Below, one piece after another: positions 34,152-46,751 of a stretch of DNA of 64,000 nt. The DNA is from Siphonodentalium dalli (taxonomy: Eukaryota > Mollusca > Scaphopoda > Gadilida > Siphonodentaliidae). The translations under genes were made by a program, and so were the position numbers. Numbering within the stretch: the stretch's first letter is position 1; the number at the start of each line of letters is the position of its first letter. The stretch lies in the NCBI GenBank assembly GCA_032622095.1, contig CP136069.1, positions 43,624,194 through 43,688,193 of the forward strand, read 5' to 3'. A model generated the notes under the pieces. It made no database searches, was not told the origin of the DNA, and was given only the letters and a program-made list of their open reading frames with translations.

Positions 34152-34863
34152 TAAAGAACGCTACTGGAGTCACCACAGGGTTATACAGTTACTCGATCAT
34201 GGTAGTTACAGGGACCTCCACATAATCTGCAGTACATTGATGGCGTCGGAGTAATATGTAGAAGGACAGGAAGTTGTTCGTGTGCTGCTCCGAGTAAACA
34301 ATGTAACGCATCCCGAGATTCGACCACCGGAAAAAGGATGTATCACTTCATAGCATTTATGACGATGAAAACATGTATTTGGTGCAGTTTCTTTTGTGGA
34401 TTTAATTGATAAACTAATTCGCTGAATATTCGGGGATTCCAGCATGAAAACAGTTAGTTTGGTCCCTTAAGGGTTGAATCTGGTTGAATCGTGAATTTAG
34501 TGACTAAAGCATAAAACTTAACATATGTGTTGCATAGTTATATGGGAAACTGGGGGGGTTGTGTGTGGGCAATCCTCTGTCGGGATAAATCAGGTTTCCA
34601 TTGCAACGGTATAAAATATTTGTGGAGAAAATTTGAAAACGGCCATTGTTTGGAACCAATGAGCCTTGCGGTCGAAGGAGCGTGAACTCGCCGGTACAAA
34701 GTGTTTTCAAACTGGAAACACCGGATATCCAACTCGACAGAGAACTGTTATCTCCTAATCCATCAGCCCCCCCCCCCCCCGGTCACACTTACGAAATAAA
34801 GCAATATGGTAATCTAGCATGGTTTTATAATGGCCTTATACGTCGGTTATCACGGCGTGCCCA

Positions 34864-35493
34864 TCTACTATATATTTTGGGACTTCTGTCTGTTTGTCTG
34901 TTAGCTATGGCCGGGAAAACTGCAGGACGGATTGACCCCAAACTTCATATATAAGGGTAAAATCCCACATGAAGTGTCATCGCACCCTTTTGAGAACGTC
35001 AGAGCACTCCTTCTCCATTCCCAGTCACCAAAATGACCGTCATTGGCACTGTGGGATTAATCGCGTTGATAGTTAAAGAGCGTTCGTATCCGCAGTGTCG
35101 TTGATAAAGAGCGTATGCGTGTAATGTGATTCTTATGTCTGGGGCCAGACGTGAGTGTGTCTGTATCCAGACATGAGCGTGTTGTGTGATTCTTATTTCT
35201 GTCTTCGTACTTAGGGGTTCCAAGGAACGGGTGAGATTTTCATCGGGTAAGTTTTTCCGCCCGAGGACCCACAAACGTACCTCTTTTAGGGACGGGTACC
35301 ATCACGGGACGCGTACCATCATTTCTCTTGATTAAAAAGGCAGAATTAACGGTTTCGACGAAATTTGATACCTAGGGATACTTTTGTCGGGTGGAGTGTT
35401 TTCGGCGGGTCAAATCGTGACCCCGATCTGACCTTGACCTTCAAAATGGTCAATACAAGGTCAAAGCCCGGACGAAGTCGGGTCACCTGCTAG
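34864..35493 (+). mobile_element. Short non-autonomous Helitron
   Basis: The left end is A/TCTACTATATATTTTGGGAC, with a TC start after an A. The right end has the short hairpin CCCGGACGAAGTCGGG, about 7 bases before a terminal CTAG followed by T. A TC start, a 3-prime hairpin plus CTRR end and insertion between A and T, with no target duplication, define Helitrons. A CTGTCTGTTTGTCTGT motif follows the 5-prime end, as in the fragment at 50,724. There is no Rep/helicase, so it depends on another copy. Confidence 0.85.
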
Positions 35494-36309
35494 TTATATA
35501 TAATCCTATACTGCGACAAGCCCCAATCGTGTGCATGCCACGCCACAGGCCGAGATCAGTTTTGCGTTGGTCACCCGTATCTGTCTCTGGGTACAGCGCA
35601 TGATCTGGTGACCTATATATCATATATCAACATACACTCTAACCGATTATTGAATGACATCGGCCCCCTGGGGCTCAGTTTGTACATAAGAACGCGGTAT
35701 GTGCTCCGGCGATCGAGAAATTGAAGTTAGTCGAGATATATGCGGATGTATTGTGCACGCGAATTGAGTGTGACATACTTTGTATATCCTGGGTATGTTG
35801 GTCAGTTGTTTACGGGGGTTCGGGTTTTTTTTTTTTTTGTCTGAATTATTTAAAGATGCCCCATGCGATATGACACCATACCACTATATACCATTGGTCC
35901 GTTTTCTATTCCCGAGAATAATTAGATCCCACCATGCGCAAACTAATAGCATAATTTGTTAGTCAGATAACCGACTTTTAATGGGGCTGTACACCAAATC
36001 CAGCCATAAACTCATTTTCATTATAATTACCATGTTGTTTATATAGTTCATAGAGCACGTGAATGTATTTTACACTCATTCTGGCTCAATTTCATTCATT
36101 TGTTGCATATATTATGTTGAGTATAATATGAGATGGTCCCATAAATTTCTGGAGTTGGTGTACAGTCCCCATTTAAAGGCACGTGCGGCCTTAATTGTCG
36201 AAAATATTCACATTTGTTCCAAACACCGTAAACAGAAAAACAGTAAAACGCATACAGTTCCGTTCATATATACCATGACCATCGCGTAAACAGCATGTTA
36301 TCATAAAGA
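35494..36309. other. Non-coding, no gene seen
   Basis: No supported exon. A poly-T run lies at 35,827-35,839. Confidence 0.4.
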
Positions 36310-36690
36310 CTTACTATATTTTACCTAAGCAAGAGCCTGATTGTGTTACAGAAGACAGCACAATGTTACTAGCTAATCACACACAAATGGCATAAACGCT
36401 CTTTAGTAGTTCCATATCAGGTATTCACCAACAAATAACGCTCTTTATGTTTACCATCATAATATAAACAAACACCAGAAAAAGTTACTTTTTACGCTTT
36501 TGTTTACATAACAATGGTCAAACATATGACCATAACAAACTGTTTATTGCGATATTTCTTATTTGTATACGCACAAAGTCTATCTACATTTTGATGTTCT
36601 TTCTGTTTGTGGCGGTTTTTGACGGGTGGAGATATTTTCACAGGATACCCGCCGCCAAGGCCAACCGTGTCTTTAACACATTTTGATTCA
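36310..36690 (-). repeat. Dispersed repeat, copy 2 (inverse of 7.3-7.7 kb)
   Basis: Read in reverse, it gives the same order of blocks as 7,260-7,740: the GGCGGTTTTTGACGG segment, TTTTGTTTACATAAC, AATAACGCTCTTTATGTTTA and TCACACACAAATGG. It is moderately diverged. It contains two ACGCTCTTTA motifs. Confidence 0.75.
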
Positions 36691-36894
36691 ACGATCGTCT
36701 CGGATAAAGGGCGTCCATGTTTTCGTTTACAAAAATTTGTAGATAATAAAGAGTGTTCTCAGTTGTGAATATTTATACACGTTTTCAAGGTAAAACTAAT
36801 GGATGCGTTTGTGATTGTTCTCGACACTCGTGCCATACGAATGGTGGATGGTGATAGCAAATGATTTCAAATTAACTTTTTCCTGTTAAGTTAA

Positions 36895-37272
36895 CCCTTT
36901 ACCCAACAAACCGGCCAAAACCGGCCAAATAAAGCTTCAACAGCCTAAAATATCTTCGGTCTGTCTCAATAGAACCATACAAATATGGATATCATTGGAA
37001 CCGGCTCATTGACCACATTGTGATGGTTACAGTTATGCCCTGTGCCAATGCATTCTCTTATATATGCGAGTCGACCATAGGTCGCCTCGCATATATAAGA
37101 GAATGCATTGGCCTAAACAAAATATTTACCATTTTTTCTTACATTCTTTAACAATTTTATAATTTTTAATGGGTTAAGCCAATGCATTCTCTTATATATG
37201 CGAGGCGACCTATGGTCGACTCGCATATATAAGAGAATGCATTGGCACAGGGCCGTTCTGTTGGGTAAAGGG
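36895..37272 (-). mobile_element. Family A palindromic element, copy A5
   Basis: TTAA lies at 36,891-36,894 and 37,273-37,276. It is inverted relative to A1-A4: the long GGCCAA-rich arm comes first, and the element ends GGGCCGTTCTGTTGGGTAAA. Both palindromes are intact and the spacer is short. Confidence 0.95.
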
Positions 37273-37276
37273 TTAA

Positions 37277-38204
37277 GATGAAAAATTTCTTACCAAATTT
37301 TGCCTAATTTGATGTCAAATCGTGCATATTTCAGTATCATGTATGGTTTCCAACTCATTTGCATAGCATTCTGGTAACACAATAGAAGAACTATATGATT
37401 GTATTGAGCAGGCATTCAAATTTACAGTATTTTCCATTCTATCATTATGTTTTAGTGTAGGAATTGTTCTCAAAGCACATTTGACTTTGGAGCGATTGGG
37501 TTTCGCTATTTTTGCTGGAAAATCCCATGCTAAATATAGAAACACGGTTACAGAGACTCAGAGTCAGACAGGAAGTATGACTGGTGCGCTCTGGTACATA
37601 TTGCATTTATATAGGGAGCTGAGGGCTATATTCGTATAAGAAAGCTCGATCCTATTGCGCCAATATAACACAGACGGCAAAGCCTTTCTTCTACATCTGT
37701 TTGGTTCAGACAGCCCATTTCAATTGACAAACGACGGTTTGAATATCGGAAGCGTATCAAAGTGTTCTCATGTCATTAAATTTCAATTGGGAAACATATT
37801 TTCTCGACTAAACAACATTTTGAATAAACTATAAGTGCGTCATTGTGTTAATAGCTTGTTTCTATTGTTGATGGAATTGATTCGTTTGTGCATTTTATCA
37901 CACCATTTAACCAGTTGTTGCTAAATTGATTCAACAATACATAGTTCATACTACTTGTAATGAGGATATTGTGCACATATTCCACCAAGGGGTGGGACAT
38001 GTTCTCATTTGTCATATTCCTCACGTAATACGAGTACAAATTATAACATAAGGCCGATAGGACAAACGTCCCCCGAATAAGGTGGATATATTTGACCGGT
38101 GGATTTTTTTATAAATGGAAACATTTATTCTGGGAACAATCATTAAATAAAACTGTCCTTCTAACTGCTCATATGATTAGACACTAGTATAGTCAGTAAA
38201 TTCT
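37277..38204. other. Non-coding, no gene seen
   Basis: No exon, RNA gene or transposon end was recognised. Confidence 0.4.
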
Positions 38205-38440
38205 AAGTCTATGAAGTTATCATCGGGAAACCAAAATAATCGAGAAATTCCAAGTTATCAAGGCTTATATAAAACTCCAGTAAAAATGTGTGGACCGAAC
38301 CCAAATTCAAACTTGACCTGTATTTTCATGCATATACCAAATTTGAGATCAATCCGATGTCCACAATTAAAGTTATCATTCAGTAACCAAAATAATCGGA
38401 ATATTCTCAGTCAACAAGGACCATAACTCCGATAAAAAAA
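38205..38440 (+). repeat. Tandem repeat, about 158-bp unit, two copies
   Basis: GAAGTTATCATCGGGAAACC plus AAAATAATCG (38,213) recurs as AAAGTTATCATTCAGTAACC plus AAAATAATCG (38,370). The next blocks are AAGTTATCAAGG and AGTCAACAAGGACC, then the ACTCCGATAA/ACTCCAGTAA words. The style resembles the array at 4.4-5.0 kb, but no direct identity was established. Confidence 0.65.
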
Positions 38441-38599
38441 ATTGGGGCGGGTGTTGTAACCAGTGGTGAAAAATTTCGCCCAATCACCCAACAAACCAAC
38501 CAACAACCAACCAAACATTTCATTGTGATCATAAAATATCTGTTAACAAATGTAGCAAATGACACATTCCAAGCCCTATTTGAACTATGTATACATGTA

Positions 38600-38770
38600 G
38601 ATCGTGAATCAAGTTTGCAACCAAACAACCACATGTCGAGTTGTGATGAAACTGCCAGTATGCATTAGAGTTATCATGTGGTGGGTTCTGCTGCTATACA
38701 TGGATCAAATTACCCCCACCGAGTGTCAAAACCGTGTACGGCGCAACGTTAATGTTCTAGTCATGGGGTA
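38600..38770 (+). repeat. Local duplication, copy 1
   Basis: CATGTCGAGTTGTGATGAAA through TATACATGGATCAAATTACC and AACCGTGTACGGCGCAACG matches 39,358-39,490. The copies lie on either side of element B3. Confidence 0.75.
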
Positions 38771-38788
38771 TAAACAATATCGCATTAA

Positions 38789-39045
38789 CCCGTCCATGAC
38801 TGGAGCTTCCTGAAATTTTGCGAAAACCCTGTGTCAATGCATTATCTTATATATGCGAGTCGTTCATAAAGCGTCTCGTATATATAAGAGAAGCATTGGC
38901 CTAACAATACTTATATACCTTCACCTTGTAAGCCAGTGCATTATCTTATATATGCGATGCTCCCTATGGGAGACTCGCATATATGAGAGAATGCACTGAC
39001 ACATGTTTTTAATGCTGCACCAGCGCAGCTCCAGTCATGAAAGCG
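38789..39045 (+). mobile_element. Family B palindromic element, copy B3
   Basis: TTAA flanks (38,785-38,788; 39,046-39,049) bound CCCGTCCATGACTGGAGCTT and the complementary GCAGCTCCAGTCATGAAAGC. The core starts CCCTGTGTCAATGC and holds two decayed palindromes whose loops differ (TCGTTCATAAAGCG and TCCCTATGGGAGA). A TTAA target and CCC...G ends fit the piggyBac type. Confidence 0.92.
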
Positions 39046-39314
39046 TTAACGGCGCATCTCAATATACAACTTGTTCTGACTTGTAATATGTGATAATGAC
39101 CGCTATCGCATGCATGGCAGACTGCATGCATGGGTATGCGTAGATAACTGATGGTCATTTCGGTCCACGTTTGGTTTAAAGCACTACCACACTGCATTTA
39201 CACACAACCAACCAGTCAATCAACGACAAGCACCCATTCAAGAGTTAGATTGAGACGCCCCCCACCCCATGTCGTCACGTCCCTGTCCCAAACCAGTAAA
39301 TTAGACAACCAACA

Positions 39315-39490
39315 ACAAGTAAGCAAAAAACCAACCAACGAATCAAACATCAAACCAAGCATGTCGTATTGAAAAGTGTCTATATGCATTGCAGTTGTCC
39401 TGGACCGATTCTGATTCTATACATGGAACAAATTACCCCACCCGAACGGCAGAACCGTGTACGACGCAACTCTTAATGTCCCACTCATCG
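39315..39490 (+). repeat. Local duplication, copy 2
   Basis: This is the second copy of 38,600-38,770 (CATGTCGTATTGAAAAGTGT, CATGGAACAAATTACCCCAC, CCGTGTACGACGCAAC). CAACCAACCAAC-type simple sequence precedes both copies. Confidence 0.75.
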
Positions 39491-42400
39491 TGTAGACAGT
39501 TATGGATGATAATGACCGTTATCGCGAAGCAGACTGCACACGAGTAGATACAATTGCAACACGATGACATTTAAACGTTGGAAGTAATTGCTAAAAATCG
39601 AAGTCAGTAGTACTGGGTGATCGATCCATGCATTGTGTGGGAACCACTCCCACGGCAGGGTCCTAGAATGCCGTATTCAAAGTACGCATAAGCGGTTGGT
39701 ATAGTACCATAGTAAACTCCGTGGCTGAAGTCTTTCGTGGAATGCAGCGAAAAAGGAAACTGCATAATACCACGAACTAAACTGGTCCATAGCTTACACG
39801 GAGCCAAATCCGCAATGGTTTTATAGGTATCTACCAGGTAAAACATCATGTAGATTTAGCAACAAATCACACCTGGCATGACAGCCGGTTTGACAGTAAA
39901 AAGTCATAATGAAATGCTGGCTGACGGCTCGAAAGCTTTTTGGTATGTCAAATTAGGATAAGCTGAAAGAAAAATGACCTGAATCACATTTTATCACAAA
40001 GTGAAGTTGGTAAAAAATGTATGGATGACAAGAGAAAGAAGAGGGAATCTGCAAAGCATAAGAAAATAGGGGGGGGGTAATGGAAGAGTGACCCAATTTT
40101 GTGCAGATACCTGATTCCTCGTTCACTTGTCATACCTTTGGAAAAGAATTTCGAACGTACTCAACAAAATATCTCAATTAATAAAACCCAAAAGTTTAAA
40201 TTTATAATTTATAAACGAAATCACCAGAGAAGGAAAAGAGACAACAAAGCCAATAAGATCTTCATCAGTTGCAAGTTGCTAACCCGGACTTACTAAACGT
40301 ATGAACACCAACTTGCGACCTTTACTTTATACGGAGCCAAATCCACAATGGACTCACAAAACCACGCCTATCGGGATTGGAACAGGGCTTTACAGACTGA
40401 GCCACCGCGGTTCCATCTTAGTCTGGTACATTACGTAGGGTCCACACACAATGATCCGATATCGTGCTTCTTCGTCGTTATTTTGCTATTGCAAATATTT
40501 CAATTACTCATCGGCGGTGATACAATCATGATGCACTCGTCTAATTTGTCGCTTTATAATCAAAGCAGAGTGCGTCTGTTATCAGAATAACACGCATATT
40601 GCAGATCTAGCATCGTTTCTCTCGCAGCGATAATAAATGTGAAACATTTTAGGTAGCAATACACAATTTCCAGCAATTTGGGAGGGAGTACTGTACTTCA
40701 AATGGATGCTGTTCCATTATTTGTGGAGCTCCATCAAGCATGTTTATAATTTCGACAGAAATGGTATGCGTAAACAAATAGAACTAGAACATGAAACCAG
40801 ATGTACTTCCATGGTATCGTCATACAATGGATATACTGTGTGTATATGCTAGTTCATCATCATGTAAAGACAATCTGGTTCTTCTTGATCTGCTTTTAGA
40901 CCTGAGTTGCCATTTTTACCTAAAATATATTGCTTGGCCAAAAGCCTCCGCCCACCCTCGACGCGTCCTCTCCGTTAGGCGTGGTGCCTTTGTGGTATCC
41001 GGTTCAAACTTTCTTCGCGTACTTAACGTATACCTAGGTATCGGCTCCTACATTAGCCTCGCTCCTACATTTATTTAACTATAGCAGCTGGTCGTCCTTA
41101 TATTGTTTTCGCTTTCGAACATGGGCGCCGCCATCTTGAATTAGGGGCGCCGCCATTTTGAATTTGAGGGGCCGCCATCATGACCTTGAAACGTCATTGC
41201 AATTAAATTAAAACTACAAAATGTTACTTTTCATATACCCAACATAACATTATTCATTGCGTTAAGGCATTACATGGTTTATTCTTTGAACAATAATCAT
41301 GACTTAAATCATAAATATTGTCGACCGGACTCGGGTTGCTATTCCATTCGGGAAATGTCGGAAATTTAGTAAAACTGCAAATTTTCCTTAGCCACCTCGT
41401 GAAAACAACATAATTCATATCGTAAATATCTGGAATGTTTATCATATAACTATAAACTTTACTTTAGTAAATTAATAGAAGCATGTTCACGTAAACTGTT
41501 AGGTTACGTCATATGCTGTATCCAAAGCGACGTCATATTGGCACGCGCATTTTCCCGCGAAAGTTATTGACGTTTTGACAGCGACGTGCATGACATAGCA
41601 CACAAAGCAGGCATAATGTTGGCATGGTTCGCATTAGGTTTTGTTGGGTTGACGATGTGTCATAGTGCATGGCTCTGAGTCCGCGCTGGTATAAATGTAG
41701 CTCCATGCAATTGTAATCAAACTGATCCCAACCAATAAAATCACTATAGAATTTGTACAGGTACAAACAAAACATGTTCTTGGAAATTGAATGTTCTTCC
41801 TTACTTATATTCTAATGATTTGGGTTGTGATTTGAAACAAACTAACAACCCAAATTATGAGGGGGTAAACCCAAGTTCTCACTCGTAATAACCCCAATTT
41901 CCAACCAAGGCCAAGGGTTGTGGAGGGGAGTACAACTTATATTTCATCCAAATTGAGAATGGGCATATGTGCCAGTCAAAAAATTGCTCCGGGGAGCCAC
42001 GATCGAAAGGCTGGAAGATACACGTATGAGTACAATATGATAATTATGAGGTACAGACTCAATCCCCCTACCACAAGCAACCAACTTCGTGTACGTAATT
42101 GGTTATAAGAAATATTTATAGTTAATTAAATCTTGACATTCATATAAGTCAACACATATTAGTCTGAGTAGTGCAGGTCGTGACTGCACGGTCGTCCTTT
42201 TTTGCATGGATTTCAATGCCATAATTTCTTAATATTTGGCTTGGGAAAAAGCTAACTCCTCCGTTTGATGCATTGAGGCGGCGCCACGGACAATATATTT
42301 TAAATGGGGAATTCCGGTTACATTCACTCTTAGCCATAGGAAGAGGTACGAACAAATATTTGTTGCTGAAACAGGGCTGATTAGCCTGTGTTGTGTCGGG

Positions 42401-43798
42401 TCTATACAGCGTTGTGCTACTACTGTTTTGATGTAAGTTGTACCAAATTTGCTCCTTCATTATCCAGTTTCGTTCGAAACGATAAAGACGAATGTGAATT
42501 CCAAATCCAGTTATCTGGAATGATATACGGGAGAACAGCTGGGTAGAATCAATTAGATGTGTGCCTATCTATGGGCGTAACTCCGCGTGTGGAAATCGCA
42601 GACACAAGGCTGATGCCCGTGGCCAGTTGGGCATATCGAGGGGTGCATACGGTCCAATTTTCGATGTTCTGCTCCTCACAATTTCAGAGATAGTAAAATA
42701 TAACAATATGAAGGGAAATAACTCCGCGTGAGAAACGCAGACAATATCCGTTATACAGTATGACAGTTAGAACTCATTATCCCCAACATATACATACATG
42801 TACTGACTTTTAGTTTGCTACTCTCTATATATAATCTCAGATATTAAGGCTTTGAAAAAGTGTCTAGTATAATATTAAGAATGAAAGATAATCGTAAAAG
42901 GGAGATAACTCCGAAAAGAAATGTTGGGTCGAAATTCTGATACCTTTATTTTCAGAAGACATTTCACGTTCCTATACAGCCATTCGTTTCTGAGTATTTC
43001 CAATTAAACAGAAAACGGCCCCAATATAAAAACAATATACTGCTTTGGTTACACCATGGAAGTACAATTATGTACTTATTGTACTTCTGTTTGTTCGTAT
43101 CGTTTGTCACTGAGTTATGCCCCTTGGTTTGCACAGGCAAAACGCCCAATCTTTCACATTGTCTGACTAAAATTTACCATTTTAAACCCAAAAGCAGATC
43201 ATAACAGAGCGAATGTCATTAAGTAAGCTTCTCGTTGATACATGCAGCTTGATAGAGCTCATGCAGAAATATTTGAAATAGGATAACAGTTATCGTGGCA
43301 ATTTCAAAATATTATCTTGCAAGCGCAGATGACATAATTCAGGAGAGAGAAATCGGGCTGGCCCGTTCTGCATGCGAAAATCATGTTAAGCATCCAAATT
43401 TTTCACTTTTTGTGGGAACTTTTACAGTAAAATAATCAAACCCCATCAAACAAGTAATTTCACATATAACACAGGCTTCACTGGCTGTTATGCCCCCACC
43501 CCATATTTTCTATTTTGTAGCCCTCATACAACCCATACTGCTACCGTAATCATATTCACAACAAATGGGTTATTGTTTTAACCGGACGTGGATTTGGGTA
43601 TGGGTGTTATAATAAAAATGGCCTATGTAGTTTTTTTTTAACTTGACAAGCTTTCATTTTTGGGGACTTACCCCCAATTCACTGACCTGCAGAATATTTA
43701 ATTTCAAAACTGGATATTCCGCTCATGAACTTAGCCAATGATTTGTTTCTGTGCACGGTATAATCAGGAATCCCGCAATCAAAAGTTGTTAACAAAGA
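39491..43798. other. Long stretch without a supported gene
   Basis: No domain or splice-bounded exon was recognised in 4.3 kb. Minor structures are a possible SINE fragment (40,331-40,434, listed separately), three short GCCGCCATCTTGAAT-type units at about 41,125-41,175, and loose repeats of AACTCCGCGTG...AAACGCAGAC (42,576 and 42,721) with a related AACTCCGAAAAG word at 42,907. A CpG-rich part (40,930-41,050) has no identified product. Confidence 0.45.
40331..40434 (-). repeat. Possible tRNA-derived SINE fragment
   Basis: On the minus strand the sequence GAACCGCGGTGGCTCAGTCT resembles a Pol III A box. TGTTCCAATCCCG follows, which could be a B box, but it lies too close for an intact promoter. 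The end GGATTTGGCTCCGTATAAAG resembles 39,797-39,820. This is a weak assignment. Confidence 0.35.
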
Positions 43799-44107
43799 TT
43801 GATTTATTGATTGATTGATTGATTGGGGTTCAATGTCGCTTTCAGCAACGACATTGCCAGTTTTAGTGGTGGAGGAAATCCGCACACTTACGGCTAATCT
43901 AACAGTTATTTCAATGGCTGATAAACTCGTCGACCATGTGCGGCAAACCACCGGCCATCGGCGAGTAACTGGCAACTCCACCATATATAACGATTTCGAG
44001 TTACAAAGCCCACAATGGAAACATGCGGATTTGAACCCTTATCGCCAGCGCTGGCGGACAAAACGGCTTGGAGTTGTACCCCTAACCGATTGAGCCACCG
44101 AGACCCC
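43799..44107 (-). mobile_element. tRNA-derived SINE, apparently full length
   Basis: Read on the minus strand, the 5-prime end GGGTCTCGGTGGCTCAATCG contains an A box (TGGCTCAATCGGTTAGG, 44,081-44,097). A B box, GGGTTCAAATCC (44,027-44,038), follows at the spacing seen in tRNA genes. The body continues for about 200 bp and ends in an (AATC)n tail at 43,799-43,826. A Pol III promoter plus a short tandem 3-prime tail is the mark of a tRNA-derived SINE. No target duplication was fixed, and the open frames across it are not genes. Confidence 0.88.
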
Positions 44108-44951
44108 TCTCCTCACAAAGATAAATATTTGTTTTGTAATAATGACCAAGTTATGTTCAATTACTTTTTAGTATATGAGTAGGTCCCAGAAATGCCACAC
44201 ATATCTACCGAAGGATGAACATCATACAAGAATAGAGGCAATCTGTATATATTTCAATATAAATGCCATTTAAATACTAGAATAATTAAATGAGCTGACA
44301 TTGGCATCACATGGATCATTTTAGGTTAAAAAAAACAATGAAAATATGTGAGAACTGAAGGAATTGTTCTTTTTGTCCAGTGCATTTTTTCCTCATCAGA
44401 AGCTGGACCCATCTCGTGATATCGTGTTATATAACAGAAGAGTACAGTTGATATTCATTTTGATAGCCCTCCCCATTCAACCATGGGATCGCTATGTACC
44501 AGTTTACCCTGGTTTAAAGGCCATAATAGGCATAATTTGTCATTAAACGTGGATTTTGAATCAAATTACATGACATTGGAAAAATATGCGGATACCTCAG
44601 ATGCCACCAATCCCGCACGGATCTCCACTATGAACAACGTCACTACCTAATGCCTATAGATCCCTATATACCTCTGCTCATCATGGTCTGTTCGTGTTGA
44701 ATGTAATCCTGGGACAATGATGCATTTTCAGCCTTCTGAAGCTCAAAGATAATCGGTCTACCGAGAGAGAACTCTGAAATCAATATTTTGATGTGATGAA
44801 AAATATAGAGTGATTGCTCTTCAATTGTCGCTATGGAACTGTTCCTGAAGATAGTTCTTTAATATATAATCTCCGTCTACGCCAACTGTCACACCGCGCG
44901 CCATGGTGATTCATTTGGCACTATGCATCATGCACGGCGCATGAGGCAAAC
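44108..44951. other. Non-coding, no gene seen
   Basis: Nothing was recognised between the SINE and element B4. Confidence 0.4.
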
Positions 44952-44955
44952 TTAA

Positions 44956-45197
44956 CCCTTCCATGACTGGAGCTTCCTGAAATTTTGCGGAAACCCTGTG
45001 CCAATGCATTCGATTATATATGCGAGTCTCATACAAGGAGCCACGCATACATTTTTAAGACAATATATTAGCCTAACAATATTAACATTGACTTTGTAAA
45101 CCAGCGCATATATATATGCGAGTATCGATATATAAGAGAATGCCCTGGCACATTATCTTTAATGCTGCACCAGCGTACAGCTCCCGTCATAAAAGTG
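44956..45197 (+). mobile_element. Family B palindromic element, copy B4
   Basis: TTAA lies at 44,952-44,955 and 45,198-45,201. The left end is CCCTTCCATGACTGGAGCTT, and the right end is CTCCCGTCATAAAAGTG. The palindromes are heavily eroded (CGATTATATATGCGAGTCTC; TTAAGACAATATATTAG), which suggests an old copy. Confidence 0.88.
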
Positions 45198-45910
45198 TTA
45201 AGGCTTCCAGTGCATGATGGCGGAGCTGTTTCTAATCCGGGTTAGCGAGGATTTATGATCCACGCACAGTGAACTTGAAGGTCATATGATTCGTGTATCT
45301 GGGTAAGTTTGTCAGTTGATTCCCGTGAATCTGTGGTTTTTGAATGCAGTGGGCTGATTTTCCAGTGAAATTTACCCTCCGCGCGGTCTTTTCTCCACCC
45401 ATACGAATGAGAACGTCGGGACAGGGACCAGCGGCTAAAATGAACATGATGAAGATAAACCCCAATAATATTACGCTAACGACGTCCGTTTTTTGTCTTT
45501 GCAGCGTAGCGAACTCATATATAATAGAATAGAATATAATTTAATACCATAAAGGACCACGAGGGGTATAATGTAGTGTATACTCAAACAAATATACAGA
45601 GATAAACGCAAATGTAAAAAAAAAAAATAACATGCATAATATTGTTATATATATGATATTACAAGAAATGTTAATGAGGCGGATAATAGAATGGATACAA
45701 AGCAGTTCCCTTGCGAGGGCGAATGTATTCCTACACCTAAATATGATGAACATATTATTGTGTAGTTGTTCCGTTGAATGGCGCGGGCCACGGTGAAAAC
45801 ACATTACCACGGTGAATATGCTTGTATGGAACCTATTACTCATATAGTGCCACATTGGGCTCATTTCGTTTTGAAATACGTTCATATTGAAACTATGTCA
45901 AAATAAACAC

Positions 45911-46331
45911 CAAGCCTGTCATTTGCAGAATGAGATGGTGAATTTGGTGACACTATCCCGCACACTGGGCTAGCATCCCCAAATAAATTCACCCTCTGAG
46001 GACCTCATTCTGGGTGGGCAATCTGCGATGGGAGACATAGACTCAGATTGAAGTTCCCAAATGCTGAATATTGTGATTAACACCCATTGGAAACCTTGAT
46101 TATACAATGGTAGTCTGCCAATTTGGGGATATAGAGAAACTAAATAATTAGAATCTATGTGAAGAAGTTTCTATAGAAGTTTGATAATGAAGAAACTTTC
46201 CAGAGAAGATGGCAGAATGAGGTCCACAGAGGGTGAATACAGTGATGCTAGCCCGCTATGCAGGATAGCATCACTAAATTCACCATTTGGGGACCTCTTT
46301 CTGCAAATGACAGACACTAAACTCAGTCTTG
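45911..46331. mobile_element. hAT-like non-autonomous element, family C, copy C3
   Basis: ATAAACAC (45,903-45,910) and ATGAACAC (46,332-46,339) form an 8-bp duplication with one mismatch around ends CAAGCCTG and CAGTCTTG. It has two palindromic blocks, at about 45,936-46,012 and 46,217-46,296. The first is eroded (GAATGAGATGGTGAATTTGG). Confidence 0.93.
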
Positions 46332-46357
46332 ATGAACACCATTGGATTATCGGTTAA

Positions 46358-46747
46358 CCCTTTACCCAACAAACCGGCCAAAACCGGCCAAATAAAGCTT
46401 CAACAGCCTAAAATATCTTCGGTCTGTCTCAATAGAACCATACAAATATGGGTATCATTGGAACCGGCTCCTTGACCACATTGTGATAGTTACAGTTATG
46501 CCCTGTGCCAATGCATTATCTTATATATGCGAGTCGACCATAGGTCGCCTCGCATATATAAGAGAATGCATTGGCCTAAAAAAAATCTTTTTAACACTTT
46601 TTACCATTTTTTCTTACATTCTTTAACAATTTTATAATTTGTAATGTGTTAAGCCAATGCATTCTCTTATATATGCGAGGCGACCTATGGTCGACTCGCA
46701 TATATAAGAGAATGCATTGGCACAGGGCCGTTCTGTTGGGTAAAGGG
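46358..46747 (-). mobile_element. Family A palindromic element, copy A6
   Basis: TTAA lies at 46,354-46,357 and 46,748-46,751. It is in the inverted orientation with complete ends. Both palindromes are intact apart from one change (CATTATCTTATATATGC). It lies only about 25 bp right of element C3. Confidence 0.95.
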
Positions 46748-46751
46748 TTAA

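Noticed and set aside
45490-45500. A second acceptor like the one at the 47.3 kb exon (TTTTTTGTCTTTGCAG)
   Set aside because: The sequence that follows hits AT-rich DNA with stops in all frames and no donor, so no exon is supported.
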